Positions 26,401 to 37,700 of a stretch of DNA of 64,000 nt are shown one piece after another. The notes under the pieces are model-generated. The model was not told where the DNA came from. It saw nothing but the letters and a program-made list of their open reading frames with translations, and ran no database searches. Origin of the DNA: Wuchereria bancrofti (taxonomy: Eukaryota; Nematoda; Chromadorea; Rhabditida; Onchocercidae); the NCBI GenBank assembly GCA_005281725.1, contig SSBO01000001.1, positions 9,173,334 to 9,237,333 on the forward strand, in the 5' to 3' direction. The translations under genes were made by a program, and so were the position numbers. How positions within the stretch are numbered: position 1 is the stretch's first letter; each line of letters begins with the position of its first letter.

Positions 26401-29311
26401 CATTCCAAATAGATCCTTTTGCAGGTACCTTTATGCATATGCATAACCAATAAAATCATTTCCAGAATAATCGGTAGTTATTGACCTTCGTTATTGACCG
26501 TTTAAGACAAAGGTCATTTAGCAATGGAGTAAACTCTCCGTTCACATCATTTTGCTTCTTTACAATTCTGATCAGGAAATAAAATTAAACCTCCATTATT
26601 TTTCAACATTCTAAATTGTCAATTGAATGTCCCAATATTGTTGCAGGTCATAACAGCAATTATGTCATACAAAAATTATTCCATCTTTCATTCATTAATC
26701 GTTGAGTGGAACGTTTTAATTTTTTTAATCTCCCAACAATTAATTTTTTTTAAATTAATTTCTTTAAAGATTATACAAACTTTTGGTTTTTCGTTTTTTT
26801 TTGCATTTGTGTAGTATTTGTATATGTTTTTCATAGGTATGTATGTATTTGGAATTACTTTTATTGATAATACAAAGCATTACTTTTCTCTTTGAATTCA
26901 CATAAATCTCAAATAATCATTAATATGCTGTAGGAAATTAACAATAACATTTCACATTGGTAAAAGTATGGTCTTAAAAAAAAAAACCACAGTGAAAACG
27001 TTGAAGAACGTATATTTGCGAAACGTGAAAACGAATATGTGACAACGTATTTATATTCGTATTAAGTCAGAAACTAAAATGTTGAAATTATCAGGTTTCA
27101 TATCTAAATATCATAACCGGAAGTATTATAATTGCTTTGATCATACCGACTAGATCTTAGTTATTATTTAGTCATTCTAGCTTTCGAGGATGTCAAGACT
27201 CTTTTGAACCTTTTATCTTCTTTTTTTTTAATTTCTTTTTTCTCATTTCAACGTGATTAATTATAACTTAAGTCAAAATTTCATCATTTACAAGGATATT
27301 TCGACAAAGCAATTTAAATGAAAAATGAAAAAAAAAAAAAAGGAAAAGATTGATAGAATTAAAAAAGGAATACAATGTTGCATAATAGGTGGAGAAGAAA
27401 TATTTACAGAATTCCTACTAAGAATTAATCAGTATTTTCGAGAATATTAAGAACATTTGAGTAGCGAACAGTTCTTGAAATATTCTGAATGATTTAAATA
27501 TTTCGCAGAAAAAAAAAATGTTTCAATTCTTTCGTTGCAATTTCGTAACCTCTCGCATTTGCATATCCATGAAATCAGCACCGACACCTTTTATTTGAGC
27601 ATTTAAATGCTTCATCGCATCTCGTACCAAATTTAAAGCTGTCTAAAAACCAAATTAATACTATTTAGATAAAAATGTCAAAGAAAATCAGCCAAAGAAA
27701 ACTTAAAGTTCAGTCTGATTCAAAAAAAGCAAACTAATAATTTGACAAATTTTGAAGTTCGATGCAATTTTAAGCTTAGTAACTGACTAAAATTTGCAGT
27801 GATGGATTGAAGCTATGAATATTTTAATCCCTAAATGAAGCAGAATACATTGTTGACCAAAAATGGAATTAATAATGATTAATAATAATGATAAATAATA
27901 ATAATAATAATGTTAATAGTAGCCGTCGTTTGCTATGGTCAATTTGTTTTACAGCAAAGTATTGAATAATGGAAAATTATTTTAGCAATTTTATCAATCA
28001 AATCAAATGAAGGATTTCTGCATGATTTCATTTATGTAATTATTGATTTCATAAGAAAAATCATGACAATTCTGTGAATATTAAATGATTTCTTCAGTGA
28101 AAATTAAATGATAATTGAACAAATTAACCAATTAACTTTTATTAACACTTCATTTTCGACTAGTGCAATGTAAGTTAATATATTTTATTATGCTTGATAA
28201 ATAACTTAAGATTACGTGAATCCTGAAAATAAATCTATCTTCTCGAATTGAAACGTGGATTTTATGTCAAACGCAGATAAGAAATGTAATTGAAGATATA
28301 CGCTGATATTATACGTGTGACGCTGAAATCGTACTTTTCGAAATAACTCGAAATAATAATCTCAAAAATTAACGGATAATTTTAGGTGACGTCGATAGTG
28401 ATGATAATATCCTGAAATAGAATGTGCAACGAGAAATGAAATTTTTAAGTGAAATGGAAAAATTGATTTCTCAGTTACTTTTGCTTAATTTCTAAGTAAT
28501 AAATTAGTTAATGTCTTTCTATTCATTTGAAATAAATTAATTAGAAATATATTCAAAAAAAAAAAATCAAATACACAAGCAATAGTATCATTTATGCAAA
28601 AGATAGAGCGAAAAATGACATTGAAACAGTTTTCTCACATTAAATATTAAATTTTCTCGTTGTTAATTCCTCCAACACAACTATTACATTTTTTTCTAGC
28701 AAATATAAATTTTACTAAAATTATAAAAAATTTTTTGAGGTATATATGAGTACTTTACGTATAATAGAAGTCTTTGCAATATTGGTCAAATATTAATGAT
28801 ATAATAAATATTAAACTTGTCTTTGTTGTATTATAATAATAATAATTTAAGAAATTTTCCTTCCAAATTCTAATTGACAGAATTATTTTGATCACAATGA
28901 GATTCGATTCGCTTAAATTTTAACATTTCATTTGTGATATTTATAAGTTAATTAAGGCTGAGTTAATTAGAACATGAGTTAATTGAAGCATAAGGTAAGA
29001 AAAAGTAATTAATGCGCATTTCATGGAAGCATCGCTTACTCTATTTTCAACGAATATGAATTTCACTGCTAAAATTTGAATAATTTTTTAATATAAATAT
29101 TTTAATAAGTAATAAAAAAGTGCAAATGTGACTTATGCGCTTTGTTGACAAACTTTAAAATTACTTAATAAGCAGAGAAAAAGTTAAAAAATTAGCTTTG
29201 CGGAGTAGAAGAGATACGTGATACAAACGAGATAAATTGACGTTTCAATGTGAAACAATATTTGATGCGTGTCAATTCTTCACGATCAATTTCACGTATT
29301 TCACGATAATC
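6641..29311 (-). CDS. Unrecognised, largely alpha-helical charged protein, many small exons
   Basis: I do not recognise the family. Six exons chain in frame to the stop, listed 5' to 3': 8284-8490, 7923-8058, 7808-7867, 7228-7392, 7097-7125 and 6641-6812, giving about 255 C-terminal residues. Three upstream exons of phase 0 belong by strand, splice signals and style: 29225-29311 (DYREIREIDREELTRI...), 27550-27642 (TALNLVRDAMKHLNAQIKGV...) and 10831-10896 (SNDERIQIRRMSLAEFTGL...). The 8284-8490 exon needs a phase-2 predecessor but 10831-10896 ends in phase 0 or 1, so a small exon is missing from my model. The C-terminal part is heptad-like and charged (VENLRKQLEKTMNDL, LLKESRKLAGACKELNKL, SLLQMLKSLLEVLQTIEKAQ), suggesting coiled coil or helical bundle. 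It has no signal peptide or membrane span, so it is probably cytosolic. RRMSLAEF resembles a basophilic-kinase site. Cytoskeletal or trafficking scaffold is only a guess. Confidence 0.72.
8491..10830. other. Intron-rich gap in the helical-protein gene
   Basis: AT-rich sequence that should contain a small linking exon, because the flanking exons do not share phase. I searched the minus strand for an acceptor-donor pair of suitable length and found none I trust. A near-perfect tandem copy of a roughly 35-bp unit lies at about 8945-9013, and a TGCA run at about 9923-9940. Confidence 0.4.
10897..15454. other. Long AT-rich intron
   Basis: No gene is seen. There are poly-A/T runs, an ATT-type trinucleotide tract at about 12220-12330, an AACT run near 13330-13350 and a GA-rich microsatellite at about 13410-13458. 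The 129-codon minus-strand frame at 11667-12056 is Lys/Phe-rich low complexity and not credible as a gene. Confidence 0.55.
15455..15517 (-). CDS. Candidate alternative first exon A of the helical-protein gene
   Basis: On the minus strand an ATG opens a 21-codon frame (MNNLSNLVKFKSSRSQSQPH plus Q) ending in CAG|GTTGTC, a usable donor, in phase 0. That phase matches the acceptor at 10896. The Ser/Gln/basic composition and locally higher GC stand out from the surrounding AT-rich intron. A GC-richer block lies immediately 5'. No homology is claimed; transcript data would decide. Confidence 0.5.
15600..15720 (-). promoter_or_regulatory. Candidate internal promoter with GC boxes
   Basis: A GC-elevated island within an AT-rich intron, containing GGGCGGA twice (15623-15629 and 15689-15695) and a GTGGCCAC palindrome. 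It lies about 100-200 bp upstream of candidate first exon A on the minus strand. The promoter role is inferred only from composition and position. Confidence 0.35.
16690..16828. repeat. Two-copy tandem duplication, unit about 70 bp
   Basis: A unit beginning TAAAGAAATTAGAAA and ending ATTAAGTG occurs twice head to tail, differing by a few substitutions and A-run lengths. It is intronic and A-rich; no function is apparent. Confidence 0.8.
20654..20758 (-). CDS. Candidate alternative first exon B of the helical-protein gene
   Basis: A minus-strand ATG at 20758 opens MGNENKVPEFFGKRNKKGRK and continues as a basic stretch. Two donors are possible. GTAAGC after codon 11 (exon 20725-20758, phase 1) has the better consensus. 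GTTGTG after codon 35 (exon 20654-20758, phase 0) matches the phase of the acceptor at 10896. GC is clearly raised over this block against the intron around it. The N-terminal Met-Gly leaves open myristoylation, but Lys at position 6 is not ideal for it. Confidence 0.5.
20759..25748. other. Long AT-rich intron holding the lectin-gene fragment
   Basis: Apart from the duplicated fragment at 23402-23677, I see only scattered short open frames with AT-driven composition and GATAAT-type simple tracts near 22915-22990. No RNA gene was recognised. Confidence 0.5.
23402..23677 (+). pseudogene. Duplicated fragment of a lectin-gene exon and its intron
   Basis: This stretch copies 38101-38372 of the C-type lectin gene, same strand, about 14.7 kb away. 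Positions 23408-23524 are identical to 38107-38223 over 117 bp. They cover the last 32 nt of an exon (WIGLHRRNAQ), its GTATCG donor and the first 85 nt of the intron. The following 150 bp are similar but carry substitutions and an insertion. The copy lacks the upstream half of the exon and any usable acceptor, so it is a non-functional gene fragment inside a minus-strand intron of the neighbouring gene. Confidence 0.9.
25749..25814 (-). CDS. Candidate alternative first exon C of the helical-protein gene
   Basis: A minus-strand ATG at 25814 opens a 43-codon frame to a TAA at 25683-25685, beginning MKKFTDPIYQQLLVVPEINP. A donor ACA|GTAACT after codon 22 gives phase 0, compatible with the acceptors at 10896 and 27642. 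As the 27.5-kb exon lies 5' of this one, the natural target is 10896. The amino-acid composition is balanced and protein-like, in contrast to neighbouring chance frames. The plus-strand frame over the same bases is taken to be its shadow. Confidence 0.42.
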
Positions 29312-29522
29312 CTGCAAATTTTTCTGTAATCCATGTCCATTAATATAATAATTATATGTAATATGTACGGAAATTTTTAAATGTGATTTTCATATACAAA
29401 TTTTCAATGCTATTAATTAATTAATTCTATGGGAATTTCATTTACTAATCTCATATTACAATTAAATGTGAATAAATTCATCTCTAAGCCATGAAAGGAA
29501 AAATATAAAACTTAAAGCGTAC

Positions 29523-29574
29523 CAGACCGATCGACTTGACGAGCTATTTCGTAAACAAATTTTAAGTCATTCAT
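29523..29574 (-). CDS. Candidate alternative first exon D
   Basis: A minus-strand ATG at 29574 opens MNDLKFVYEIARQVDRS and reaches a donor G|GTACGC in phase 1. The composition is protein-like and the site is about 210 bp 5' of the 29225-29311 exon. The phases of the two do not agree (1 versus 0), so either a mini-exon lies between or this exon joins elsewhere. Confidence 0.35.
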
Positions 29575-30262
29575 ATATTATCGATGACATATTTTCCTTC
29601 TTATCGATCTCTCTTAAGTAATACACTTTAATTTTAAAGATTAATAATCGTTACGTTACGGCCTGCTTTTTAACTTCATATTAAACTTCTTTATTTCCTA
29701 GAAAATTATGCTATTGAAATTTTTACGTAAGCAATCGCATTTCACGCATTTAACATCATCCACAAATAATTAAATTCTGTTATATATTTTTAGCATTTTG
29801 GTTTGAAAAAGGAAGAAACGTAAATTTCTGTAAAATGAAAAGAAAAGAATAATTGCGGTAAAATAGAGAAAAAGTTTCAGTATCATATGGTAGTATTATG
29901 TACTGCCATTTATTTTATTAATTCAAATGTTCGATTCAATTGAATTTAGAACTAAACAAATTCTTTCATTCTTCTGATCAATAACGTAAATGTGATCATA
30001 GTTTCTTATTTGTCATCAAAAATTATTAGCAATGGAAAAAATGATAAAAATAGGATAAATCATAGTGTGAAAAGGATTTTGCTTCAATGATTTTGAAAAC
30101 AACAAAATATCAAAAAAGCATGCAAAATTATATAAAATGATATCAATTAATTTTGAAATTAAAATTTGCATGACGTGAAATAACAAAACATTTTATGCTT
30201 TATAATTTCTTCTCTATTTTTCTTTCATTTTATTTTAGTAATTAATAATAATGTGAAGAGAA

Positions 30263-30293
<31 letters not shown>

Positions 30294-32671
30294 AAAGGAT
30301 ATAAATAAAAAAGAAGGAGGAGATAAAGGGTAGAAAAGTTGCAGTTATAAATGATCATTTAATGAAATGTCTTAGTTTTTCGTCTTTTTCGTCTTTTCTC
30401 TTTTTTCTAAATTTTATTTTTTGCCTGAAAGTATATTTATATATGGCATGAAAAGTTTGTATATGACAAAATAATAAATAATTATTTATTGTTAATCTTT
30501 AAAAAAATAAAGGGCAAACAATATTTTGTAAACAATTTTAATATAATATTTCTCATTAAATTTCATTTTTTTTTTTTGTTAACGACAAAACAAACTGCTA
30601 ATTGCTATTTAAGTAATTAGTTTCATTTTTGGACAAATCTTTGATAAAAATTGCTTATATTAGTTTCCCTTTCTCAGATGTTGTTGCAAATTTGAATTAT
30701 ATTTGAATTAATTATTTTCCATTTTTTTAAATCGTTTAATTAATACTTCCAAAAGTTTAGAGTTTATTTGCTATGATTATTTGATAATATTCTCATGACA
30801 AAGCATTCAAATGTTATTATATTTCACAATGAATTGGCTGATTCAGGACCGAATTAATCATTTTTTTTTTTTCATCATTAATATGATAATTAGTAAATGG
30901 ATAGAATTGCTAATTTTTCAGAATTTATTTTCTGCCTGATCGGATGATTTGTCAGGAAAAGTTATTATCATTTCTAGCACACATCGAACATTTATTTCAA
31001 ATAATTAAAATTAATGAAACATTCTGTTTATAGAACACATATGATATTAATATAATGAAAGTAGATCGAAAAAGAAAATTCGTTGTGATCATCGAAAAAG
31101 AAAAAAATTGAAAAAAGTGAAAGCTAAATATTTGATAGATTTCATTTTTATTTTATTTTTTATTTTTATATGCAATTCTCATGTTGTAAACTGTAATAAA
31201 GGCGGAAAAAAAAAAACGAAAAGTAATTATTAGTATAAGTAAACGTTAATTAATGGTTAATTATTTGTTAATTATCTTTTTTTTCTTTCAGTTCTTAATT
31301 TCTGTGTGACCAATTGATTTCATCCAAAATAGTAATAATACAAAACAAAATATAAGTAATATGAGTAAGTATTTAATAATTATTATTTCTTAATTAATTA
31401 TTTCTCCTTGCGTAAACAAATGAAATACACATGAAATGAAATACCTAATAGGAAAAGGGAAATGCATAAATTAAACAAATTTATATAAGTGACAGGATGA
31501 AATACCAATATTTTCATTAGTTATATTTTATTAATTATTTAATTCAAACTATTTCTCAACCAATATTTTTTCAATATTTTTTCTGTTTTTTCTGTTGCTT
31601 TGTCTGTTATTTGTAAAGAATTTCTCCTTGTAGAAAATTTCTTTCATATTAGATTTGTCAATTATTATTTAAAAAAATTAGAAAAAATAAATTATAACTT
31701 TATAGCTTTTTACACAAATTTTCTTCCTACATTTTCCGGAATTTTTTTAAATAATTAAGGAGGAGCGTATTTGTATACTATTTTGTTTATTTTTTAAATT
31801 TAATGCAAAAATATAGCAAATAAATTTGTTTGCTTTTGTATATTATTAAGTGCAAATATCACCTTCTGTCATTTTGTTTATTTGACGAGTGATAATGCTC
31901 AGTTCTCCCAAATTTGTCAACTAAACAAATCACATTTGCAGAATTTCGAAAGTAAGATTAAAATCCGAAGTTTCAATTTTAAAAATTCAAATTATCTAAT
32001 TAATGTATAGTGCAATAAAATCTGGTTCAAAGCAACTATTAAGCTTTAAATTTGTTTAATAATGTTTTAGATGAATTAAGATATTGACAATTTGCAGTTG
32101 ATGATGTTACATATTTATAGAATAAATTTAAAGCGTAATATTACATATTGCAAAATTCCAAAATATTGTTTAAATTCACGGCATATTATAGTATCACAAT
32201 ATGAGAGAAATCTAATTTAATTCATAATTTAAGAATTTTCTACGTCTCTTTTTTTTTTTGAAAATTTCAAATTTGAAACCAACAAGCAAAAAAAAAATGA
32301 AATAGCTAATTAGTAAAATATTAAAATAAAATTTAATTCAAATACAACTATTAATAAATATTTTAATAAATTTCATTACCAGAAATTTATATAATATTTA
32401 GGTTATCTTTTATGGCTAATATTTTATTCACATTTAATTTAAATTTGTTCTTCTCTTTTTTTATCGAAGTTTAGTTCAATTTTAATTGAAAATTTTTTCT
32501 TTCCTTACTAGAACAATTTACCTACTGTTACATTTATTTGTTTATTTGATTGAAATGAACTACAAAAACATATCTTCTACTTCATTCTTGTTTAGAGGCC
32601 TACTAGCAACAACATTTTCCGCCCGAATAAATTGCTTCCTTCCCATACCTTCTGCGCTCCTATCAGCTCAC

Positions 32672-32707
32672 TCTTCTGCGCTTATTTCTTCTCCGATCCA
32701 TTGCCAT
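32672..32707 (-). CDS. Candidate most-distal first exon E
   Basis: A minus-strand ATG at 32707 encodes MAMDRRRNKRRR and ends at a donor AGA|GTGAGC in phase 0. It could splice to the phase-0 acceptor at 29311 across a 3.4-kb intron. It lies in a GC-elevated block (about 32600-32820). It is too short to prove by reading alone. Confidence 0.3.
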
Positions 32708-34729
32708 TTGATCGTGATTGATTGATTGTATCGATGATAATGAAAAAGGCGAAGCAGCTAAACGTGTTGCAAAAATGATACACCGATTGATTCAATGGAT
32801 CCTTTCCACGTGGTCAAATCACACAATCCATATACTTATTTTTTCTTCTTCCTTTTTCCGCTGCTACTTCCGTGTCACTTACTTACGCTATTATTTCAGC
32901 GTTACTTTTACTTCCGCCATTATTTCAGCGTTACTTACTTCCATCATTATTTTAACGCCATTTACTTCTGATATTATTCCATTTATCATTTTCTACTTTT
33001 TGTTGTCATTCCTTTTAATCAGGCGGAATGTACGTCTAAATGTTGGGAAAGTAATGTGATGTTTCATTTATTTTTCAATGTCTTATCTTTGTTGTTTGTT
33101 GTTATTACTGTTGTTGTTATTATTTACTTATTGTTGTTACTATTTATTTATTTATTTATTGTTGATATAATTTCATCTAACACTAATGACTACATATATG
33201 TATGTTTGATATGGAAATTCAGTTGTATTTCTTTCTCTCTTTTTTGTTCATTACAACTTTACCTTTTTTTTTTTTGACTGAATATGACTCATAAATTTTT
33301 GTAACCTTTTTCTTTTTTTTTTCACCTCAATTAGCACAAATAGTTCAATGATTCATATTAGCAATGTAAATGTTTCTTCTAATGCATTAATAAATAAAAA
33401 AAAATGCAAAAAAAAGTGTTACATTTCATTTTAATCATTGGTATTTAAATTAATTCCAACAAATGTTATTTGCTTTTCCTTATTTGTTTCTTTAATTATT
33501 TTGCTTATGCAATATTGCAATTATCTTAACTTGCTTATATTTGTTTATTAAAAAGAAAAAAAAAGTTATTGTGCTATAAATATATACATAAATATTTTTT
33601 TTTTTTGCATGAATTAGAAAAATAAAGGAAAAAATTAGTTCTAGCAGAACGCTATTTGAATTTATTTCTCTTTGCTTTTTATTTTTATTTTTTTTATTTA
33701 CTTATCTGTTTCACTTATTTGTTTTGGTTTTATCATATTTTTATTGTTACAATTTGCTTTTATATTTGTTTATTAAAAATTATAAAACCAAAAAGAATTG
33801 TTATTCTATTATGTGATGATATATGCGATGATAATGCTTACATATAAATTTATTCTAATATATCTGTAATACGGATCATAAAATTTTTTTAGCATTTATG
33901 TTTTTTATATGATCAAGTAGTGATTACCAATGAAATCATACTGATTTGATATTGATAAGAAAGAGGAAAAAATGAGGAGAGAGAGAGAGAGAGAAGAGAA
34001 ATATTTTTTCTACTTCTCATCGACCAATTTCGATTGTAACGATGTAAAACTTTAGCACCATATATTTTTATTTGTTTAATTTTAATAATCATTCTTCATT
34101 TTTTTTCTCCTCATTCTACTGATATTGTTATTTTAATTTTTTTTTTTTTACTTTTTCATTTATAAAAGCTTTGAACGGTCAAATCTATTTACTGATCGGA
34201 AGATAATCATTGAGCGATTTTCTTTTATTTTACTCCATTTTCAGTTTCCTTTTCTCTCTAATTTTCACAATTTTTTATTTTGTATTGTTTTATTTTTTGG
34301 AAAATATTTCAGTTTTTAGTTAATTTTATGTCCTTTTCTTTTTATTTTTTTTTTTTTTAAGCCAAAAATCATCCAATTTTTTTTTGTTTGTAGCAATGAA
34401 AAGATGTATTATAGATTGATTGGAAAGTGAATTTAATTTCTTCCTATACCACTTTTCATTGTAATCGTTGTCTTTTTTTTTTTTTTTTTAAATTTCATGT
34501 TGCTAAGCGTAGTGATGTTATCATTTTGCATCAATGGAATTATTGAAAAAAAGTAAAAAAGAAATTTTTCATTTTTAACGACATAATAATATCTTTTTTC
34601 TAAGAATTGAAAAAAATCTTTTAAATAATCAAAATGTGTACGCAATTTAAGTGATTATTTTATGCTTAACGTTTTCATAAATTTCATTTGTTGGTGTGTT
34701 ATTTAATTTCTTCTAATTAATTTATTGTC
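32708..34729. other. Intergenic region, divergent promoters
   Basis: This separates the minus-strand helical-protein gene from the plus-strand lectin gene, so regulatory sequence for both is expected here. It contains a tandem repeat at 32881-32980, many T-rich tracts and a GA microsatellite at about 33974-33995. The plus-strand open frames are Phe/Leu/Ile/Tyr-rich chance frames in T-rich DNA. Confidence 0.5.
32881..32980. repeat. Degenerate tandem repeat, period 27-29 bp, about 3.5 copies
   Basis: Successive units start at about 32881, 32910, 32937 and 32964, each of the form ACTTCCGCCATTATTTCAGC followed by GTTACTT, with increasing divergence. It lies in the divergent intergenic region. 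Confidence 0.75.
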
Positions 34730-34739
34730 TAATTTACAG
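34730..34739 (+). promoter_or_regulatory. Candidate spliced-leader trans-splice acceptor
   Basis: TAATTTACAG ends at 34739, 51 nt before the lectin-gene ATG, with a T-rich tract upstream and no plausible cis donor nearby. This matches nematode trans-splice acceptors that receive SL1 leader RNA. The assignment rests on consensus and position. Confidence 0.5.
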
Positions 34740-34790
34740 AACTGAGAATTGGCTATTAAATCTTTACTATATTTTACTGCTTGTACACAA

Positions 34791-37700
34791 ATGTATATGC
34801 TATTTCTACTTTTATTATCAAAATTTGATATAATTGGCAGGGTAAATGGTAAGAAAGAAAATATCGAAGAAACAAAAATACAAATAGAAAGTTAATAATT
34901 ACTTCTTTTTTCCGTTTTTTTTTTTTTGAAAAAAGTAGCAAAAATGTTAAAAAGATTATTGAACATAAGAAAAGAAGAAAATATAAATAAATTAATAGTC
35001 GATGGAAGTGGAATTAATTAATTATTGATTAGTAGTGATATTTCTGATGAATTATTCAATTTGAATTTAGTCATAATGAATAACGATTATTTATTCAGTT
35101 TCCCTCTTTGAATAATGAATAATGACCACTTCCTTTTTTTATTTTTTTTTTTTTTTTTTGCTAATATAACTTGGATAATTCTAGGAAATAAATTATCGTG
35201 TCATAATGGCTGGGTACCGTATGCATCAACCGGATCAGTTAAATACACTCATTGCTTGAAGATTTTAACGGTATTCCGGATGACATGGCAACAAGCTGAA
35301 GAAAGCTGTCGACAAGTTGGAAAAGATGCTCATCTAGTTTCGATAGAAACAATGGAACAAATTAGCTGGCTTACAGAAGCCGTTTAGTTTCTAAATAATT
35401 TCAACTTCAAAATTTACAACTTTAAATATCTGATAAATAATTATCACAAATATTATTAGCAGAATAATAGATGTGTTATTTTGAAAATTTTAATTTGTTT
35501 TAGATATGAATTTTAAATTTCTTTGGGGAAAAAACACACACAGAAATACTCAAAAATGATAAGATTGATTGTTTCTATTTATTATAGTTTATTATCAAAT
35601 AACTGATTTAGTTTTATTTCGTTCTTTTTTTCTTCTTCCTTTCTTGCTAATTTTTTAATATAAGTAATTGATTAATTTTACTAATAACAACCTTTATTTA
35701 AAGATTGATAGAGAAATGCAAGTAAAAGGGAAATCATTGTATACATTGTTTCCAAAAAATTCTCCATGGTTTGATTCTGGCTGGTGGATTGGACTTGGCC
35801 AATTATGTCCTAAGAGTCAAAAGGATCAGATGCCTTCCTTCAGGTTTAATTTCCAAATTTCAAATATGACTTTGCATTTTCATTTGATGTATCAAAAAAT
35901 GGCTTAAAATGAAATTAAAATTTATTATTAATTAATTTCCAAGATAAATTAATAGATAATTCTAAAAAAAAAAGAATAAAGATTATTGTACCATCAAGGA
36001 TACACGTGCTGCACGTGATATGTCACACGTATTTTTCATTTTATAAGTACTATTTGTCAGTAACAGTGATGTAATCATAAATTTTCGCCTAACAGTCGAA
36101 CTTATTTGTTCGCTGAATTCTCGTTGGATTGCTAATAATGATAAAATTTGATAAGAAATGAAATTTTCCCTTCATTATTTCCTTTTTTCTTCTTTTTTTT
36201 TTTCGTATTTTGGGCAAATTTTTAGTACTTTTGAAATAATTGATTTCAAAATTTTATTCAAAATAAACAATATTTAATTACAGATGGACTGATGGAAAAT
36301 TATTTGCTAACGATAAATTGATAATTGGTGATGTAAAACTTACCGTACCAAAATCAAACAAGTGGGATAGTCATTATTGTGTTTTTTATGATTGTATGTT
36401 TTCCGAAAATTTAAAATTTAATTCATCAATTTCTGCTAATACTTGTTTGATTTACAAAAATTCTTCCTTTCTACTATATCAACGAAAGATATTTTATTGG
36501 AATGAAATTATAATTAGTATAAAATGAATTTTGTAAACGTTCAGGAAGTAGTAAATTAAAAAAAGTTTCAAATTTCATATTATTATTACTAATATTATAG
36601 TTCAAAAATTTGCTACCGGATTAGCAACTCGTCGAACATTCAATATTACAACATGTTCAGATCGTCGACGATTCATCTGTCAAATGCCAGCTTTTTCACA
36701 GGTAAATTTAACAGAGAACTTATAAATTTTGTTAAATAATGACGGCAACAATACAATTTGTGTCTATTTAATTACTTCATTTAAAAAACTTAATTTCAAC
36801 TTTTGTCATTTCATCATAGAAAATTTTTGTTAATATTTTAGGATCAACTTTCTAGTGGTGGTAGAGCTGTCGTGACAGAGGAAGAAATAGAAATTACAGA
36901 AAGCGCAAATAGTGAACTTAGCGCTGATTGTTAGCCATTGTTTGCTTTTTAACAATGCAATTTGTGTCTACTTAATTATTTCATTTAAAAAATTTGATTT
37001 CAACTTTTATCATTTTAATTTCAACTTTTGTCATTATCAACATTTTAACAATGTAGCCAAAAAATAAAAATAAAGAAATAAAATATAATTAGATAAATAT
37101 AAAGAAATAATTCAGAATTAATTATATTTTAGTATAATTTAAAATATAATTAAACGAATGAATATATTATATTATTTTTTATTTATTAATTAAATTATAG
37201 TTCCATGTGGTGTGGATCCATTATTTTGTCCATTAAAAACAAGCCAAGGAACTGTTTGTTATCGTTTGCAAACTGAACCATTTTATTGGGAACAAGCAGT
37301 AAAAGAATGTGATGCAAAACATCAATCTGACCTTACTTCAATTCATTCAAAAGAAGAAGCAAATTTCATCTATCAAATGGCAATGTTTTCCTTTTTCAAA
37401 TTTTAATGCTAAACATTTTTTGTAAACATATATGTTTGTTTGAAAAAAAAATAAGATAAAAAGAAATAAATTTATCAATAGAATTGGTTAGATAAGATAT
37501 CCATCCCACTTGGACAATTTGAAGAAGTGATAAAGAATTGAAATGAATGCAACTTAAGATAAATTGTTATTTCTTATCTTTCTGAAAATTCATACTTTTA
37601 AAATGATTTAGACATAAAGAGAAGTAAATTTTATCAGCATAATTGGTTAGGTAAGATATTCATTTTAAGAAGTTTAAAGAAGTGTGAAAAATTCTAATTA

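Noticed and set aside
32718..33277. Overlapping plus-strand hydrophobic frames that could suggest membrane proteins
   Set aside because: They derive from T-rich DNA and the 27-bp tandem repeat; no start context or splice structure supports them.
35115..35184. ATG at 35115 as start of the lectin gene with a poly-Phe signal peptide
   Set aside because: The Phe run is the poly-T tract of a splice acceptor ending at 35184. The ATG at 34791 gives a better signal peptide and a phase-matched junction.
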